Below are positions 45,623 to 54,850 of a DNA stretch of 64,000 bases, one piece after another. Positions within the stretch are counted from its first letter, which is position 1. Each line of letters starts with the position of its first letter. Under the pieces are notes generated by a model that worked only from the letters and a program-made list of their open reading frames with translations, had not been told where the DNA came from and searched no databases. The translations under genes and the position numbers were made by a program. Source of the stretch: Candidatus Marimicrobium litorale (GTDB lineage: Bacteria > Pseudomonadota > Gammaproteobacteria > Pseudomonadales > Halieaceae); NCBI RefSeq assembly GCF_026262645.1, contig NZ_SHNO01000001.1:1426001-1490000 (forward strand). The letters are read 5' to 3'.

Positions 45623-47742
45623 TCCGCTTTCCCTACACGACCCTGCTGAAGGGCCTGCACCACAGTTTCCCGCGGCCCGTCAGCCACCAGCTTGCCCTGG
45701 TCAATTACGATAATGCGATCCACCATCTCCAACAGGGTATTGCGATGCGTCACTACCAGCCAGGTACGCCCCTGAACAAACTCCGCCAGCTGATTTTTGA
45801 CCGCTACCTCGGTCGAATGATCCATAGAGCCGGTAGGCTCATCCATCAGTAATAGTGGCGGTTCGTTAATGACCCCTCGCGCCAGCGCGACGCATTTGCG
45901 CTGGCCTCCGGAGAGCGAGTCGCCGCGCTCCCCGATCATCATATCGAACCCCTGTGGATGCCGGTTAACGTAATCCGCGAGATTAGCGATCTCCACTGCC
46001 CGCACTATCGCCGCATCGGAGACCTGGACGTTCGACATAGTAAGATTGTCTCGCAGACTGCCATAGAACAAAGTGACATCCTGTGGCACGTAACCGATGC
46101 GGCTACGCAGTTCGGAAGGGTCCAGCTGCCTGCTGTCTATGCCGTCAATAAAGATGGCGCCATCCGTGGGCTGATACAAGCCCATCGCTAGTTTCTGCAG
46201 GGTGGATTTACCCGAACCGACCCGTCCCAATATGGCCACGTGCTCACCGGGCTTGATCTTGAAAGAAACATCACTGAGTGAACTCATCTCCGCGCCGGGA
46301 TAGGCAAACGACACATTCTTGAACTCGATTTCACCGCGAAACATCTCGCGAGAAAGAAACTGCGTTCCCTCCGGACGCTCCACCGGTTTATCCATGACGC
46401 CTTCCAAAGTCTCCAGCGATATCTGCGCGTTATGGTACTGGGTAATAAGACCCGCTAACTGACCGAAGGGTGCCATGATGCGGCCGGACAACATGGTACA
46501 GGCGATCAATCCCCCCATGGATAATGCGCCCACAGAAATCAGATAGACCCCAGTAATAATGACAAAGATATAGACCATCTGCTGGCCCCACTGGGTCACG
46601 TTAATCGTCGAGTTTGTTATTAAACGCAATTGCACACCGACGTGCGCCAAAAAAGAAGTGGTGTCTTCCCAACGCCGCTGCACGCGCGACTCGCCATCCA
46701 TCGACTTGATTGTCTCCAACCCCACAAGGCTTTCGATCAGCGTTGAGTTACGCATCGCACCTGCCCGATAAGTCGTCTCGGCCAGCTCTTTTAACTTGCC
46801 CCTCACGGACAATGCATAGCCGACAACCACTATCAGACCGATGATCACAGGAATAATCACAGGCCATGCAATCCACGCCATCACCGCGATAAAAAGCACG
46901 GCAAAAGGGAGGTCAATAAGCGTGGTAATTGACGCCGATGTAATGAAGTCCCTGAGAGATTCGAAAGAGCGCAGGTTCACTGCATAAGAGCCCACAGAAG
47001 CGGGCCTGTGCTCCAAGCGTATCCCCAGTACTCGCTCCATAATCAGGGAAGACAGCCGGATATCAACACGTTTGCTGGCGAGATCGATAAAGTAGCCCCG
47101 CATCGTGCGCAAAGAAATATCCGCGAGCAACAGTATGATGACGCCTGCCGCCAACATCCACAAGGTCTCCGTCGCGTGGTTGGGCACCACCCGGTCGTAG
47201 ACGTTCATCGTGAACAAAGGCATGGCCAACGCGAACACGTTAATGAAAAAAGCGGCGAGCAGCACATCGCGATAAATGGGAGCATTGGCTCTGATCGCAT
47301 CCCAAAACCAATGACCCCGCACACTTTCGCCGACCCTAGGAGCGCGAGCGTCGAAGCGGAAGCGGGGACGGCAGAAAATTACCTCACCCGTAGCCTGTGC
47401 GGATAATTCAGAACGACAAACTTCAACTACCGCTTCGTTGTGGTCGGGATACACAACCTGCGCTTTCTCGCCACTGGTATTCCAGCCGGTCAGCAGGCAA
47501 GCACGCTCACCCTCAAGGAAAATCACGGCGGGCAACAGCGCTGTCTCGATAGCGTCGACACTGCGGTGAACAAATCTGCAGGACAAACCCATTCTGGATG
47601 CCGCCCTGTCGAACAGGTCGGGGGTCAGTTGCCCTTTCTTCAGTGGCAAACCACCCGACACGGCAGCAGCCGTAGTCCCGACACCGTGAAACCGGCACAG
47701 GGCGAGCAGGCACTCTAGCAGTGGATCAACTTGGGTGCTCAT
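45619..47742 (-). CDS. lapB: LapB-like type I secretion ABC transporter with degenerate C39-like domain
   Basis: Starting at ATG 47742 (AGGACG upstream) the protein is 707 residues. The first 130 residues are a C39-peptidase-like domain (LLECLLALCRFHG, LPAVIFLEGERACLLTGW) without the catalytic Q-x5-D-C-G-x-A-C-L motif, as in RTX-adhesin exporters that do not process a leader. A six-helix exporter domain follows, then the ATPase with Walker A GRVGSGKST, signature LSGGQRKCVALARG and Walker B LLLMDEPTG. It powers adhesin export from the cytoplasm. It is the first gene of the lapB-lapC-luxR unit read leftwards. Confidence 0.92.
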   Translation of the reverse strand: MSTQVDPLLECLLALCRFHGVGTTAAAVSGGLPLKKGQLTPDLFDRAASRMGLSCRFVHRSVDAIETALLPAVIFLEGERACLLTGWNTSGEKAQVVYPDHNEAVVEVCRSELSAQATGEVIFCRPRFRFDARAPRVGESVRGHWFWDAIRANAPIYRDVLLAAFFINVFALAMPLFTMNVYDRVVPNHATETLWMLAAGVIILLLADISLRTMRGYFIDLASKRVDIRLSSLIMERVLGIRLEHRPASVGSYAVNLRSFESLRDFITSASITTLIDLPFAVLFIAVMAWIAWPVIIPVIIGLIVVVGYALSVRGKLKELAETTYRAGAMRNSTLIESLVGLETIKSMDGESRVQRRWEDTTSFLAHVGVQLRLITNSTINVTQWGQQMVYIFVIITGVYLISVGALSMGGLIACTMLSGRIMAPFGQLAGLITQYHNAQISLETLEGVMDKPVERPEGTQFLSREMFRGEIEFKNVSFAYPGAEMSSLSDVSFKIKPGEHVAILGRVGSGKSTLQKLAMGLYQPTDGAIFIDGIDSRQLDPSELRSRIGYVPQDVTLFYGSLRDNLTMSNVQVSDAAIVRAVEIANLADYVNRHPQGFDMMIGERGDSLSGGQRKCVALARGVINEPPLLLMDEPTGSMDHSTEVAVKNQLAEFVQGRTWLVVTHRNTLLEMVDRIIVIDQGKLVADGPRETVVQALQQGRVGKAE

Positions 47743-48168
47743 ATTAGGCGTCCTGCCCCCCCTCACAGTCCGGATTTTTTTATCGGCACTATTGCTAAGC
47801 CTATGAATAACCTATATTTTCCATCACCTGTAAGCATAGGGTAGAACGCCTCTGTTTACCATGCTCCATAATGAGCACAACATCACAGATCACAGATCAC
47901 ATCATGGCTTTTTTGCGTCCCTGCGCCGCGTTACAAGAAACCACCTACCGGCAGCAACCATAAGTGTCGAAATGAGAATCCAAAGCAAATGCTCAAAAAT
48001 ACCTGACGTAGCGCACCACCCCCTTAGGCGTATCGCGAACCACTAGTCTCGGAATATGCTGCGCTCCTATTGCAGGTTGAGAGGAACGCGCCCACCGATC
48101 TCAGCGGCATCACTCCCCGAGGGGGCAGATAAAGCCGTTGAGCTTCAACCATGGCCAGTAGCAAACCC
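47743..48168. promoter_or_regulatory. Region upstream of the lapB-lapC-luxR unit
   Basis: This 426-bp gap should hold the promoter of the secretion operon. It contains AT-rich sequence near 47775-47825 and a short direct repeat ATCACAG (about 47883-47900). I see no gene and no identifiable regulator site. Confidence 0.35.
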
Positions 48169-49347
48169 TCAAGAGCGCCGGTTAAAAGGCCACAGATCCG
48201 GCAACACCATCGCCACCACCCGCATCTCCAATGACTTGCGCACCACACTGTCCATTGCCTCGCCCGCACGGGCCTGCCAAACATCGATAGTCGACTGCTC
48301 AGACTTGTCGTTGGGCGCGTGTGCGACCAATGAAGCCATCGAGTCGATCGCCTTGCGCAGGGGCGCTGTCGTTTCCGCAAGCGGCGGCGGCTTTGCCATC
48401 GCGATAGGCAGCGCAGCGCCCTTCGCCAGTTGTTCGCGCAGTTGAAGCAGTAGCTGGTAATAATGCTCTGCGACGTTCTCACCGGGAAGGGTAAAGGAAC
48501 CATGTGGCTCGCCGAGGGTATCGAACACATAGGCTTGCTGGTGATTCATATGGGAGTGAAAGTACCAACGCTGCTCGTCATCGTGGAGAAACGCCCAGAT
48601 ATCATTCAAGCGCATATCCTCCCGTCGATCGAGAAAGGTATCGGTAGGCAAGGCGTATCGCAACTGGTGCTTGCGGGCATTCAGCGTGCGCCGGTCCATC
48701 AGGGCGAGAGGCCGGGTAATCTGTTGTAACGGTATCCACAAGTTGACGAGTGTCAGGGGTGACCAGCGATTACTGCCATCCGGTGTACGATGATTGAACA
48801 TTGAGGGGGCGAAACCACGCATAATTTGCCGTAGTGGTGTTCCGCGAACGTCCTGGTCACCGTGAATGGCCAGCGCCACATCGTGGTGGTTCATCTCCGT
48901 CATCGAGCGGTGCGGATCGACTTTCAATCCGTTCGGTCCGCCCCTGCGCATCACCAGTCCCTCGGGCGCCACGTGAAGCATTTTCAGGCACCGGCCGCGG
49001 GACAGACGAAATACGCCGCCTTGCAGGTGACGCCGCAACTGTCTGGATTGGGCGTCACTGATCTCCCCGGCCACTTTCACATCGCACAACAGCGACTGTA
49101 GGCCTTCTCTATCGCGCAGATCGATGGTCTCAAAGCCCATGGAGCGCAGCCCGGGCTGCGGGTGCCCCGCCCCGCACAAGTCGCGTATCTGGCAGCGCCG
49201 GTACTCGAATTGACTGGAAAAATCCTGATCGACCGGCCGTGTAACGGCCCGCCTCAAACCCCGGCTGCCATCATCCTTGATGACCTCGGCTGGCCTTGAG
49301 AAGCCGAGATCCGCCTCCACCACCGCAGGCTGTAACGCTGTGTCCAT
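48169..49347 (-). CDS. CmcJ/AsaB-like non-haem iron oxygenase-type protein
   Basis: From ATG 49347 (GGGAG seven bases upstream) the protein is 392 residues; a longer frame to 49410 has no ribosome-binding site. The core NRWSPLTLVNLWIPLQQITRPLALMDRRTL and RWYFHSHMNHQQAYVFDTLGEPHGSF resembles the CmcJ/NvfI/AsaB group of hydroxylase/desaturase-like proteins (V-N-x-W-x-P-[IL], P-L-A, W-Y-[YF], [DE]-x-x-[YL]-x-F-D, P-H). The exact reaction is unknown. The 100 C-terminal residues after the PGE segment are extra and may be a separate helical domain. It ends 427 bp before lapB with no evident link to the adhesin system. Confidence 0.65.
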   Translation of the reverse strand: MDTALQPAVVEADLGFSRPAEVIKDDGSRGLRRAVTRPVDQDFSSQFEYRRCQIRDLCGAGHPQPGLRSMGFETIDLRDREGLQSLLCDVKVAGEISDAQSRQLRRHLQGGVFRLSRGRCLKMLHVAPEGLVMRRGGPNGLKVDPHRSMTEMNHHDVALAIHGDQDVRGTPLRQIMRGFAPSMFNHRTPDGSNRWSPLTLVNLWIPLQQITRPLALMDRRTLNARKHQLRYALPTDTFLDRREDMRLNDIWAFLHDDEQRWYFHSHMNHQQAYVFDTLGEPHGSFTLPGENVAEHYYQLLLQLREQLAKGAALPIAMAKPPPLAETTAPLRKAIDSMASLVAHAPNDKSEQSTIDVWQARAGEAMDSVVRKSLEMRVVAMVLPDLWPFNRRS

Positions 49348-49490
49348 AATGTGCTCCCAACCAATTGACCCCGTGCAACAATTTATAACAAAGCACGGTA
49401 CGTTGACCACAGTCAGCTTACGAGCTTGCTATATCACGTTTCGCTCCAATACACTGGCTCGGTTAGACCCTACAGGTGCAGGAGATAGTT

Positions 49491-50753
49491 ATGTCAAAAC
49501 TCGCCATTATCAGCTCGGATTGTCACGCAGGCGCGTTGCCGGAGGGCTACAAACCTTACCTGCCTGCCGAATTTCATACGGCTGCAGATGCCTGGTGGCT
49601 GGAATACGCCCGCGAAATGATGAAGCGTATGGGCACTTTTTTCGATCAAGAGGCAGCGGAGGAATTCAACGCTCGCTCGGGGGACCAGGGCGCAGGCAGA
49701 ATGGATCCAGCGGCGGCCTCTACCGCGGCCCGCGCCACGGATTCAGAACTGTGGGATTTCCTCTGCGATCCAGACAGCATCATTGCCCCTCGACGCGGCG
49801 AGTACCTCCCTGAAGTCAGACTCAAAGAGCTGGAGGAGGATGGCATCGCCGGCGAGGTCATTTTTCCCCAGATGGCGCCATTTGGCGCAGGCTTGATGCA
49901 GTACCGCCACGAGGTCTCGGCCGAGCAAAGCCTCGCTGGTAATCGCGCCTATAACCACTGGCTCGCGGACCTGTGCAAGGGTAACCCGGGGCGACATGCG
50001 GGGGTCGCCATTGTCAACGTAGACGATATCGCGACCACTGTGAGTGACATCAGGGAAGCGCATAAGATGGGCCTGTTTGGAGGAGTCCTGCTACCGACCA
50101 GCACCGGGCATCACCCGTTCTACCACGACTATCGTCGCTACGAACCCCTGTGGAGCGTTTGTGAAGAATTGAACATGCCGATTCACACACACTCGGGCTG
50201 GTCTCCGGATTACGGCGATGCGGGCAGCGCGACAATGATGTACATCAGCGAAGTCGACATGTGGGCGCAACGGCCGTTCACGGCTCTGCTGTGGTCTGGC
50301 GTTTTCGAAAAGCACCCCGGACTGAAAATGATTTTCACTGAAACAGGCTGCGCCTGGATCATTGAGACGCTGAGAGTACTGAACTTCAAGATCGATAACC
50401 CGATCTTTGCCCACTTTACCAAGAACATGTCATTGACACCGACAGAGTATTTTCAACGCAATTGTTTTATCGGCGCTTCATTTTTGGCGCCCCATGAAAT
50501 TGGTAGCCGCCATGACATTGGTATCAACAAACTCATGTGGGGTTCGGACTATCCCCACATGGAGGGTACCTGGCCTGACACCATGAACAAGTTACGAGAA
50601 ACCTTTCACGCCGTCAGTGAAAAGGAAGTACGCGCAATTCTGGGAGAGAACGCGATCGATGTGTTCGGCTTCGACCGCTCACTGATTGAGTCAGCAGCCA
50701 GCCGTATCGGGCCCGACATTAGCGCAATCAGGCAGGCACCGAAGGCGGCCTAA
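49491..50753 (+). CDS. Amidohydrolase-family (ACMSD-like) hydrolase/decarboxylase
   Basis: Starting at ATG 49491 (AGGAGATAGTT upstream) the protein is 420 residues. IISSDCHAGALPEGY has the D-x-H metal motif of the amidohydrolase_2 group. Further ligands are likely His in NMPIHTHSGWSPDYG and Asp in LMWGSDYPHMEGTWP. FTETGCAWIIETL is also conserved in this subgroup. Members include decarboxylases and hydrolases acting on aromatic or cyclic acids. It is divergent from the CmcJ-like gene and convergent with the TonB-receptor gene. Confidence 0.88.
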   Translation: MSKLAIISSDCHAGALPEGYKPYLPAEFHTAADAWWLEYAREMMKRMGTFFDQEAAEEFNARSGDQGAGRMDPAAASTAARATDSELWDFLCDPDSIIAPRRGEYLPEVRLKELEEDGIAGEVIFPQMAPFGAGLMQYRHEVSAEQSLAGNRAYNHWLADLCKGNPGRHAGVAIVNVDDIATTVSDIREAHKMGLFGGVLLPTSTGHHPFYHDYRRYEPLWSVCEELNMPIHTHSGWSPDYGDAGSATMMYISEVDMWAQRPFTALLWSGVFEKHPGLKMIFTETGCAWIIETLRVLNFKIDNPIFAHFTKNMSLTPTEYFQRNCFIGASFLAPHEIGSRHDIGINKLMWGSDYPHMEGTWPDTMNKLRETFHAVSEKEVRAILGENAIDVFGFDRSLIESAASRIGPDISAIRQAPKAA

Positions 50754-50761
50754 GCCGGTGA

Positions 50762-53047
50762 TCACTGATACTGGTATTCCAGTGTGACGCCGTAGGTGAG
50801 GGGATCACCGAACGTCGCCACCCCGTAACTGAAACCCAGCTGGTCAAACTGTGTTTGCCGAATGTTGCCGATATAATACTCCTCATCCAGCAGGTTTTTT
50901 CCCCACAGCATTACTTTCAACTGGCCGTAATCTCGACCTAATTGAATCTGGGAAAGGGTCAGGTTAGCGCCCAGCAGGGTGCGCTCATCCAAATAGCCGG
51001 TAGGCACGGTCACGCCCGAGTTCGTACTGTCCTGGTAAAGCACGTTGATATTCGCGTTAAAAAGACCGAAAGACAGGGGCCGGGTATATTCGAGCGACAA
51101 TGTCGCACTGTGCTTGGGGGCAAGCGCCAGGTCGTCGGTGAGTGTATCAGTAATGATCGAAGTTCCATCCGGTGAATTAGCGTCGAGGGCAAGATAGGAC
51201 ACACTACTGGGACCAAAGCTCGTATCGAGGTACCCGTAGTTCAGCGAAGCTGTTATCTCATCGGTGATAGCCGCAGAAATATCCCACTCCAGACCCTTTA
51301 TATTAGCGTCGTCTATGTTGATAAAATCGCGCTCTCCCGCATTATTGCCTGTGGGTACGCTCTGCTGGTAATCGTCATACTCCATGTAGAACAGCGCGCC
51401 ATTGATCCTCAATCTGCCATTCAGCAGATCGCCCTTGTAACCGATCTCGTAGGAAACGAGGTCCTCTTCATCGAACCCCATCTCGAAATTAGCGCGACTG
51501 GTTGAGCGCTGACTGGTGCCCCCTGACTTGTAAGCGCTGACTGCCTTGGCATACACGTTGGAAAACTCATTCAGGTCATACTGCACCGTGACCGACGGGT
51601 TAAATTTGCTAAAATCCTTATCGTACTTGGCCCTGAACGGCGCAATCCCATTAGGTTGGCCCAATGAAAAGGACACGCGGTTATTGTCTCTGGTCGCCTT
51701 GCGGCTATCGTCAGAGTAACGGGCTCCAAGCGTAAAGTGCCAGCGGTCGTTGAGCGCCGCCGGCGTCCAGGTTGCCTGCCCGAATATCGCAGCAGAGCTA
51801 TTCTTGGTTTTCGTGAAATCTACCAACACACCGGGCGGCAGATTTTCGGTACCACCGCTATTGCCCGGCTGATTTTCTTCACCATCGTCCTCGTAGTAAA
51901 ACAGGCCGCCCACCCAGACAAGAGAATCTGTCTCGCCCAACAACTGCAACTCCTGAGTAAACTGATTGAAGTCGGTTTGTGGTAAACCATTGGTAATCGT
52001 AAGGTTCCCGAACAGCGCCGCGGTGGGCGCTTGCGCGTTCTGCGTGAAGCCATTCAAGTCCCTGTAACCGGTTATCGACTTAAAACTCAGAACGTCATTT
52101 ATCTCCAAAGCGTAGTTCAGCGTATGTGCTTTGATCTTGTTGTCGCCTTTCTCCTGAAAATCATAGGATGTCGCCTCGTCAAGCCGATCATTAGTAGCCT
52201 CAACGGGATTGCCAGCCGCATCTACCTCAGGGTTCTCAAAGACAATAGCACTCGCGAGCGGCTGACTGCGATCAAACCCCAGTGCCTGTGAGAGGCGAGC
52301 GGTATCCTTGGTGGAGGAGTGCTCATACTTATAATCCAGCGTCTGCTGATCACTGATTGTCCAATGAAAATCGCCGATAAAGGTATTGCGATCCTCGATG
52401 CCAAAATCTGCGCCCCGACCTTTATTTTCGACAATACCGTCGCGGTCGTAAGTTGTATAAGCAAACTTGACTGCGGTGTTGTCAGTGATCGGCAAATTAA
52501 GAATACTACTGGAGCGAAACAAACCGTAGTTACCAACCTGAAAATTCTGACGAAAGTCGAGAGCTTCTGTGTCGGCTGGTCGCGTGATGATATTAATCGC
52601 TCCGCCCGTCGCGTTGCGGCCATAAAGCGTGCCCTGGGGGCCGCGCAAAACTTCGATGCGCTCTGTATCTGCTGTTTCAAATGCCGTACCGACGGATGAA
52701 CCGATATAAACTCCGTCCATGTATAAAGCCACAGAAGGATCTTGCGTGATTTGCACATCGTTCTGGCCAACACCGCGGATGAAAAGGCGCACAGTGGTCG
52801 ACGAACCCGTAAATTCTTGCACCAGCAGGTTGGGCACGGTTGAAGCCAATCCCTTGATGTCGTTAATACCCAACTGCTCCAGCCGATTCTGGCTAAACGC
52901 GACGATGGATATAGGGACGTCCTGTAGGGATTCTGCGCGCTTTTCGGCTGTGACAATGATTTCTTCAAGGGCCGGAGCCGCAAGCACCGGACAACAGAGA
53001 TAAAAAAAGCCAAGGACTGCAATCGAGATAGAGCGGCACTGTTTCAT
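50762..53047 (-). CDS. TonB-dependent outer-membrane receptor
   Basis: From ATG 53047 the protein is 761 residues; the earlier in-frame ATG at 53095 would lengthen the signal peptide unduly. The signal peptide (SISIAVLGFFYLCCPVLA) is followed by LEEIIVTAEKRAESLQDVPISI, the TonB box region of the marine Caulobacter/Haliea-type receptors. The plug motif RGPQGTLYGRNATGGAINIITRPAD and a C-terminal barrel ending VTLEYQYQ are intact. These receptors take up hydrophobic or polycyclic compounds as well as iron chelates; operon context points to the former. It lies 54 bp after the MaoC-like gene in the same direction and is probably the last gene of the CYP51-like operon. Confidence 0.92.
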   Translation of the reverse strand: MKQCRSISIAVLGFFYLCCPVLAAPALEEIIVTAEKRAESLQDVPISIVAFSQNRLEQLGINDIKGLASTVPNLLVQEFTGSSTTVRLFIRGVGQNDVQITQDPSVALYMDGVYIGSSVGTAFETADTERIEVLRGPQGTLYGRNATGGAINIITRPADTEALDFRQNFQVGNYGLFRSSSILNLPITDNTAVKFAYTTYDRDGIVENKGRGADFGIEDRNTFIGDFHWTISDQQTLDYKYEHSSTKDTARLSQALGFDRSQPLASAIVFENPEVDAAGNPVEATNDRLDEATSYDFQEKGDNKIKAHTLNYALEINDVLSFKSITGYRDLNGFTQNAQAPTAALFGNLTITNGLPQTDFNQFTQELQLLGETDSLVWVGGLFYYEDDGEENQPGNSGGTENLPPGVLVDFTKTKNSSAAIFGQATWTPAALNDRWHFTLGARYSDDSRKATRDNNRVSFSLGQPNGIAPFRAKYDKDFSKFNPSVTVQYDLNEFSNVYAKAVSAYKSGGTSQRSTSRANFEMGFDEEDLVSYEIGYKGDLLNGRLRINGALFYMEYDDYQQSVPTGNNAGERDFINIDDANIKGLEWDISAAITDEITASLNYGYLDTSFGPSSVSYLALDANSPDGTSIITDTLTDDLALAPKHSATLSLEYTRPLSFGLFNANINVLYQDSTNSGVTVPTGYLDERTLLGANLTLSQIQLGRDYGQLKVMLWGKNLLDEEYYIGNIRQTQFDQLGFSYGVATFGDPLTYGVTLEYQYQ

Positions 53048-53100
53048 AGACCGAATACCTTTTTTTATTGCAACCAGTATACGCGATACCTGCAATATAG

Positions 53101-53589
53101 TTAGGGCTTGCTTGCCATTCTTGCCGGATCACGTGCCAGCATACTGGAGGCCCTGATACTAAAAACGACTACCCCCTGCTGATTCTCCAGCCGCGTATCG
53201 TAACTGACAATACCGCTATCGGGATTACTGGCAGACAGGCGCGCCGCGGCAATCACTGTCTTGCACCGCAACACATCACCGGCAAAAACTGGCTGGTGCA
53301 TACGCATATCGTCAAACCCCAGACCCGCCACGGCCTGCTGCACTACACCACTCTGCCAGCGCTGGCTGGTGATACAAAAAATCGCGAAAATGTGTGCTGA
53401 ACAAGCGGTCAGGTTACCGAAGATGGAGTCCCTTGCGGCGACTTCGTCGATATGAAAAGGCTGTGGATCCCACTCTCGGGCAAATTCAATCATAGTCGCG
53501 GCCGATAGCTCGTAGGTGCCTGCGAGATGCTCTTCTCCGACAACACAATCGTCGAAGAAAAACGGCTGCCCTGAGGCGGGACCGGTCAT
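53101..53589 (-). CDS. MaoC-like hotdog-fold dehydratase
   Basis: From ATG 53589 the protein is 162 residues, the length of a single MaoC domain. The conserved hydratase-like segment EFAREWDPQPFHIDEVAARDSIFGNLTACSAHIFAI carries the Asp/His pair of R-specific enoyl-CoA hydratases (D-P-Q-P-F-H-x-D). Its ATG overlaps the stop codon of the SDR gene (ATGA), so the two are translationally coupled. It may hydrate an enoyl-CoA in side-chain degradation, or act as a non-catalytic partner. GDDVLRCKTVIAAARLS fits the usual V-x-D-x-L strand. Confidence 0.85.
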   Translation of the reverse strand: MTGPASGQPFFFDDCVVGEEHLAGTYELSAATMIEFAREWDPQPFHIDEVAARDSIFGNLTACSAHIFAIFCITSQRWQSGVVQQAVAGLGFDDMRMHQPVFAGDVLRCKTVIAAARLSASNPDSGIVSYDTRLENQQGVVVFSIRASSMLARDPARMASKP

Positions 53590-54611
53590 ACAAGACCTGG
53601 TGTTTGCACAATGCGCGGACACTGGTCGCCGTCAAGATGCTTTTCGGCCACCATCCAGGCGATACAGTCACTGAAGGTCTGCGCGGGGTCTCGCAAGGTA
53701 ATGCCACGCGCCACTAATTCATGCGTATTTTCGATCCGCGGCCACAACGTAGCATAGCGCATAGTCTCTGCTGATATGGGAGTATCCATCACACGAAATT
53801 TTCTCACGATATCGATCAGTTGACCCATCAACCTGAGCTTCCAGCCCTCCACAGGAATACGCTTGAGATCGCACCCGGACACCGATTCGACAATGTCCGC
53901 AAACTCTGTCCACTTCAGGTATACCCCTGGCACCAGGAACCGACCACCGTCTCCTTTGACTGCGAGCGAACAGATAAACGCGGCGAGGTCACGGACATCC
54001 ACCTGCTGCATTCCGCCATCTCCGAAAATGCGGAACCCGTTGTCGATACGGTGCTTCAGCGCCCGCATGGAGTCGGACAGACTGGGATCATCGGGCCCCA
54101 CCACGCCTCCCGGATAGACTATCGATATCGCGGCACCGCTTGCCTGCAAGCTGCGCAGATAACGCTCCGCCTCGACTTTGCTTTGCCCATAGGGAAGCTT
54201 CGACGGCGCGGGAGGCGCGCTCGCTGTGACTTTTGCGCCGTCCTCGTTAAAGATCGCGGTGATGCTGGAGACGCAGACTATCTGCTGTATACCCTGCTCC
54301 AACGCAGTGCCAACCACGTTGCGTGTACCCTCTACGTTGACCCGCAGCAACTCGTTCCGGGTCGCGCCAAGAGGCGTGCCGGCAGCAGCATGTACCACCG
54401 CATTGCACTCCGCCAGCGCCGCGGCCACCGAGTCGGACTCGGTGATATCCCCTGTCACCATCTCGGGCTGTGGCAGATTTAACTTATCGTAATAAGCGCA
54501 TGCTTTGGTCTGGTCACGCACTAATAAGCGAACAGCGTGCCCCGTGGCCTGCAGTTGCCGGGCAACATGAGAGCCGACAAAACCCGTTCCTCCCGTAACC
54601 AGTATGCGCAT
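53586..54611 (-). CDS. Extended SDR, NAD-dependent epimerase/dehydratase (3-beta-HSD-like)
   Basis: The 341-residue protein has the NAD-binding motif TGGTGFVGSHVARQL, the catalytic YGQSK (Y-x3-K) and the intermediate VVHAAAGTPLG and VNVEGTRNVV typical of extended SDRs. VSSITAIF gives the catalytic Ser. Such proteins include 3-beta-hydroxysteroid dehydrogenases and dihydroflavonol reductases, and the neighbouring CYP51-like gene makes a steroid- or terpenoid-type alcohol substrate reasonable. It starts 8 bp after the ferredoxin gene, with a four-base overlap into the MaoC-like gene. Confidence 0.88.
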   Translation of the reverse strand: MRILVTGGTGFVGSHVARQLQATGHAVRLLVRDQTKACAYYDKLNLPQPEMVTGDITESDSVAAALAECNAVVHAAAGTPLGATRNELLRVNVEGTRNVVGTALEQGIQQIVCVSSITAIFNEDGAKVTASAPPAPSKLPYGQSKVEAERYLRSLQASGAAISIVYPGGVVGPDDPSLSDSMRALKHRIDNGFRIFGDGGMQQVDVRDLAAFICSLAVKGDGGRFLVPGVYLKWTEFADIVESVSGCDLKRIPVEGWKLRLMGQLIDIVRKFRVMDTPISAETMRYATLWPRIENTHELVARGITLRDPAQTFSDCIAWMVAEKHLDGDQCPRIVQTPGLV

Positions 54612-54619
54612 GTGTGAGC

Positions 54620-54832
54620 CTAGACCTCTGCCACGGTAATCACATGATTAGGGCAGTACCGGGCTGCTGCCATGACCCTGTCACGCAGTTCTTCAGCGGG
54701 TGTTTCTTGCAATAACACCACTTGAGGATAAGCATCGTCGGTCTCTTCAACATTGAACACTTCTGCACATTCTCCGAGACACACACTGTGTCCCTGGCAC
54801 AAGGCCCGGTCTATACTGATTTTCATAACCAT
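54620..54832 (-). CDS. [3Fe-4S]-type ferredoxin of the P450 system
   Basis: The 70-residue protein shows CQGHSVC, then EVF and, near the end, RYCPNHVI. Its pattern C-x2-H-x2-C...C-P is that of the small 3Fe-4S ferredoxins found beside bacterial P450s, where His replaces the second Cys of a 4Fe cluster. AAAGGAT lies eight bases before ATG 54832. It follows the CYP51-like gene by 18 bp and should be its electron donor. No ferredoxin reductase is encoded nearby, so a host reductase is presumed. Confidence 0.92.
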   Translation of the reverse strand: MVMKISIDRALCQGHSVCLGECAEVFNVEETDDAYPQVVLLQETPAEELRDRVMAAARYCPNHVITVAEV

Positions 54833-54850
54833 GAATGCTTATCCTTTATG

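Noticed and set aside
47861-48020. Possible small gene upstream of lapB
   Set aside because: No ribosome-binding site, no coding pattern and no recognisable protein; treated as promoter region.
52222-53022. A 266-residue alternative frame within the TonB-receptor gene
   Set aside because: It overlaps the receptor's plug region on the same strand in another frame and has no domain character.
53079-53098. Imperfect palindrome CAGTAT/ATACCTG before the TonB-receptor gene as an operator
   Set aside because: Arms are short and imperfect, and the gene is probably part of the upstream operon, so the site is not convincing.
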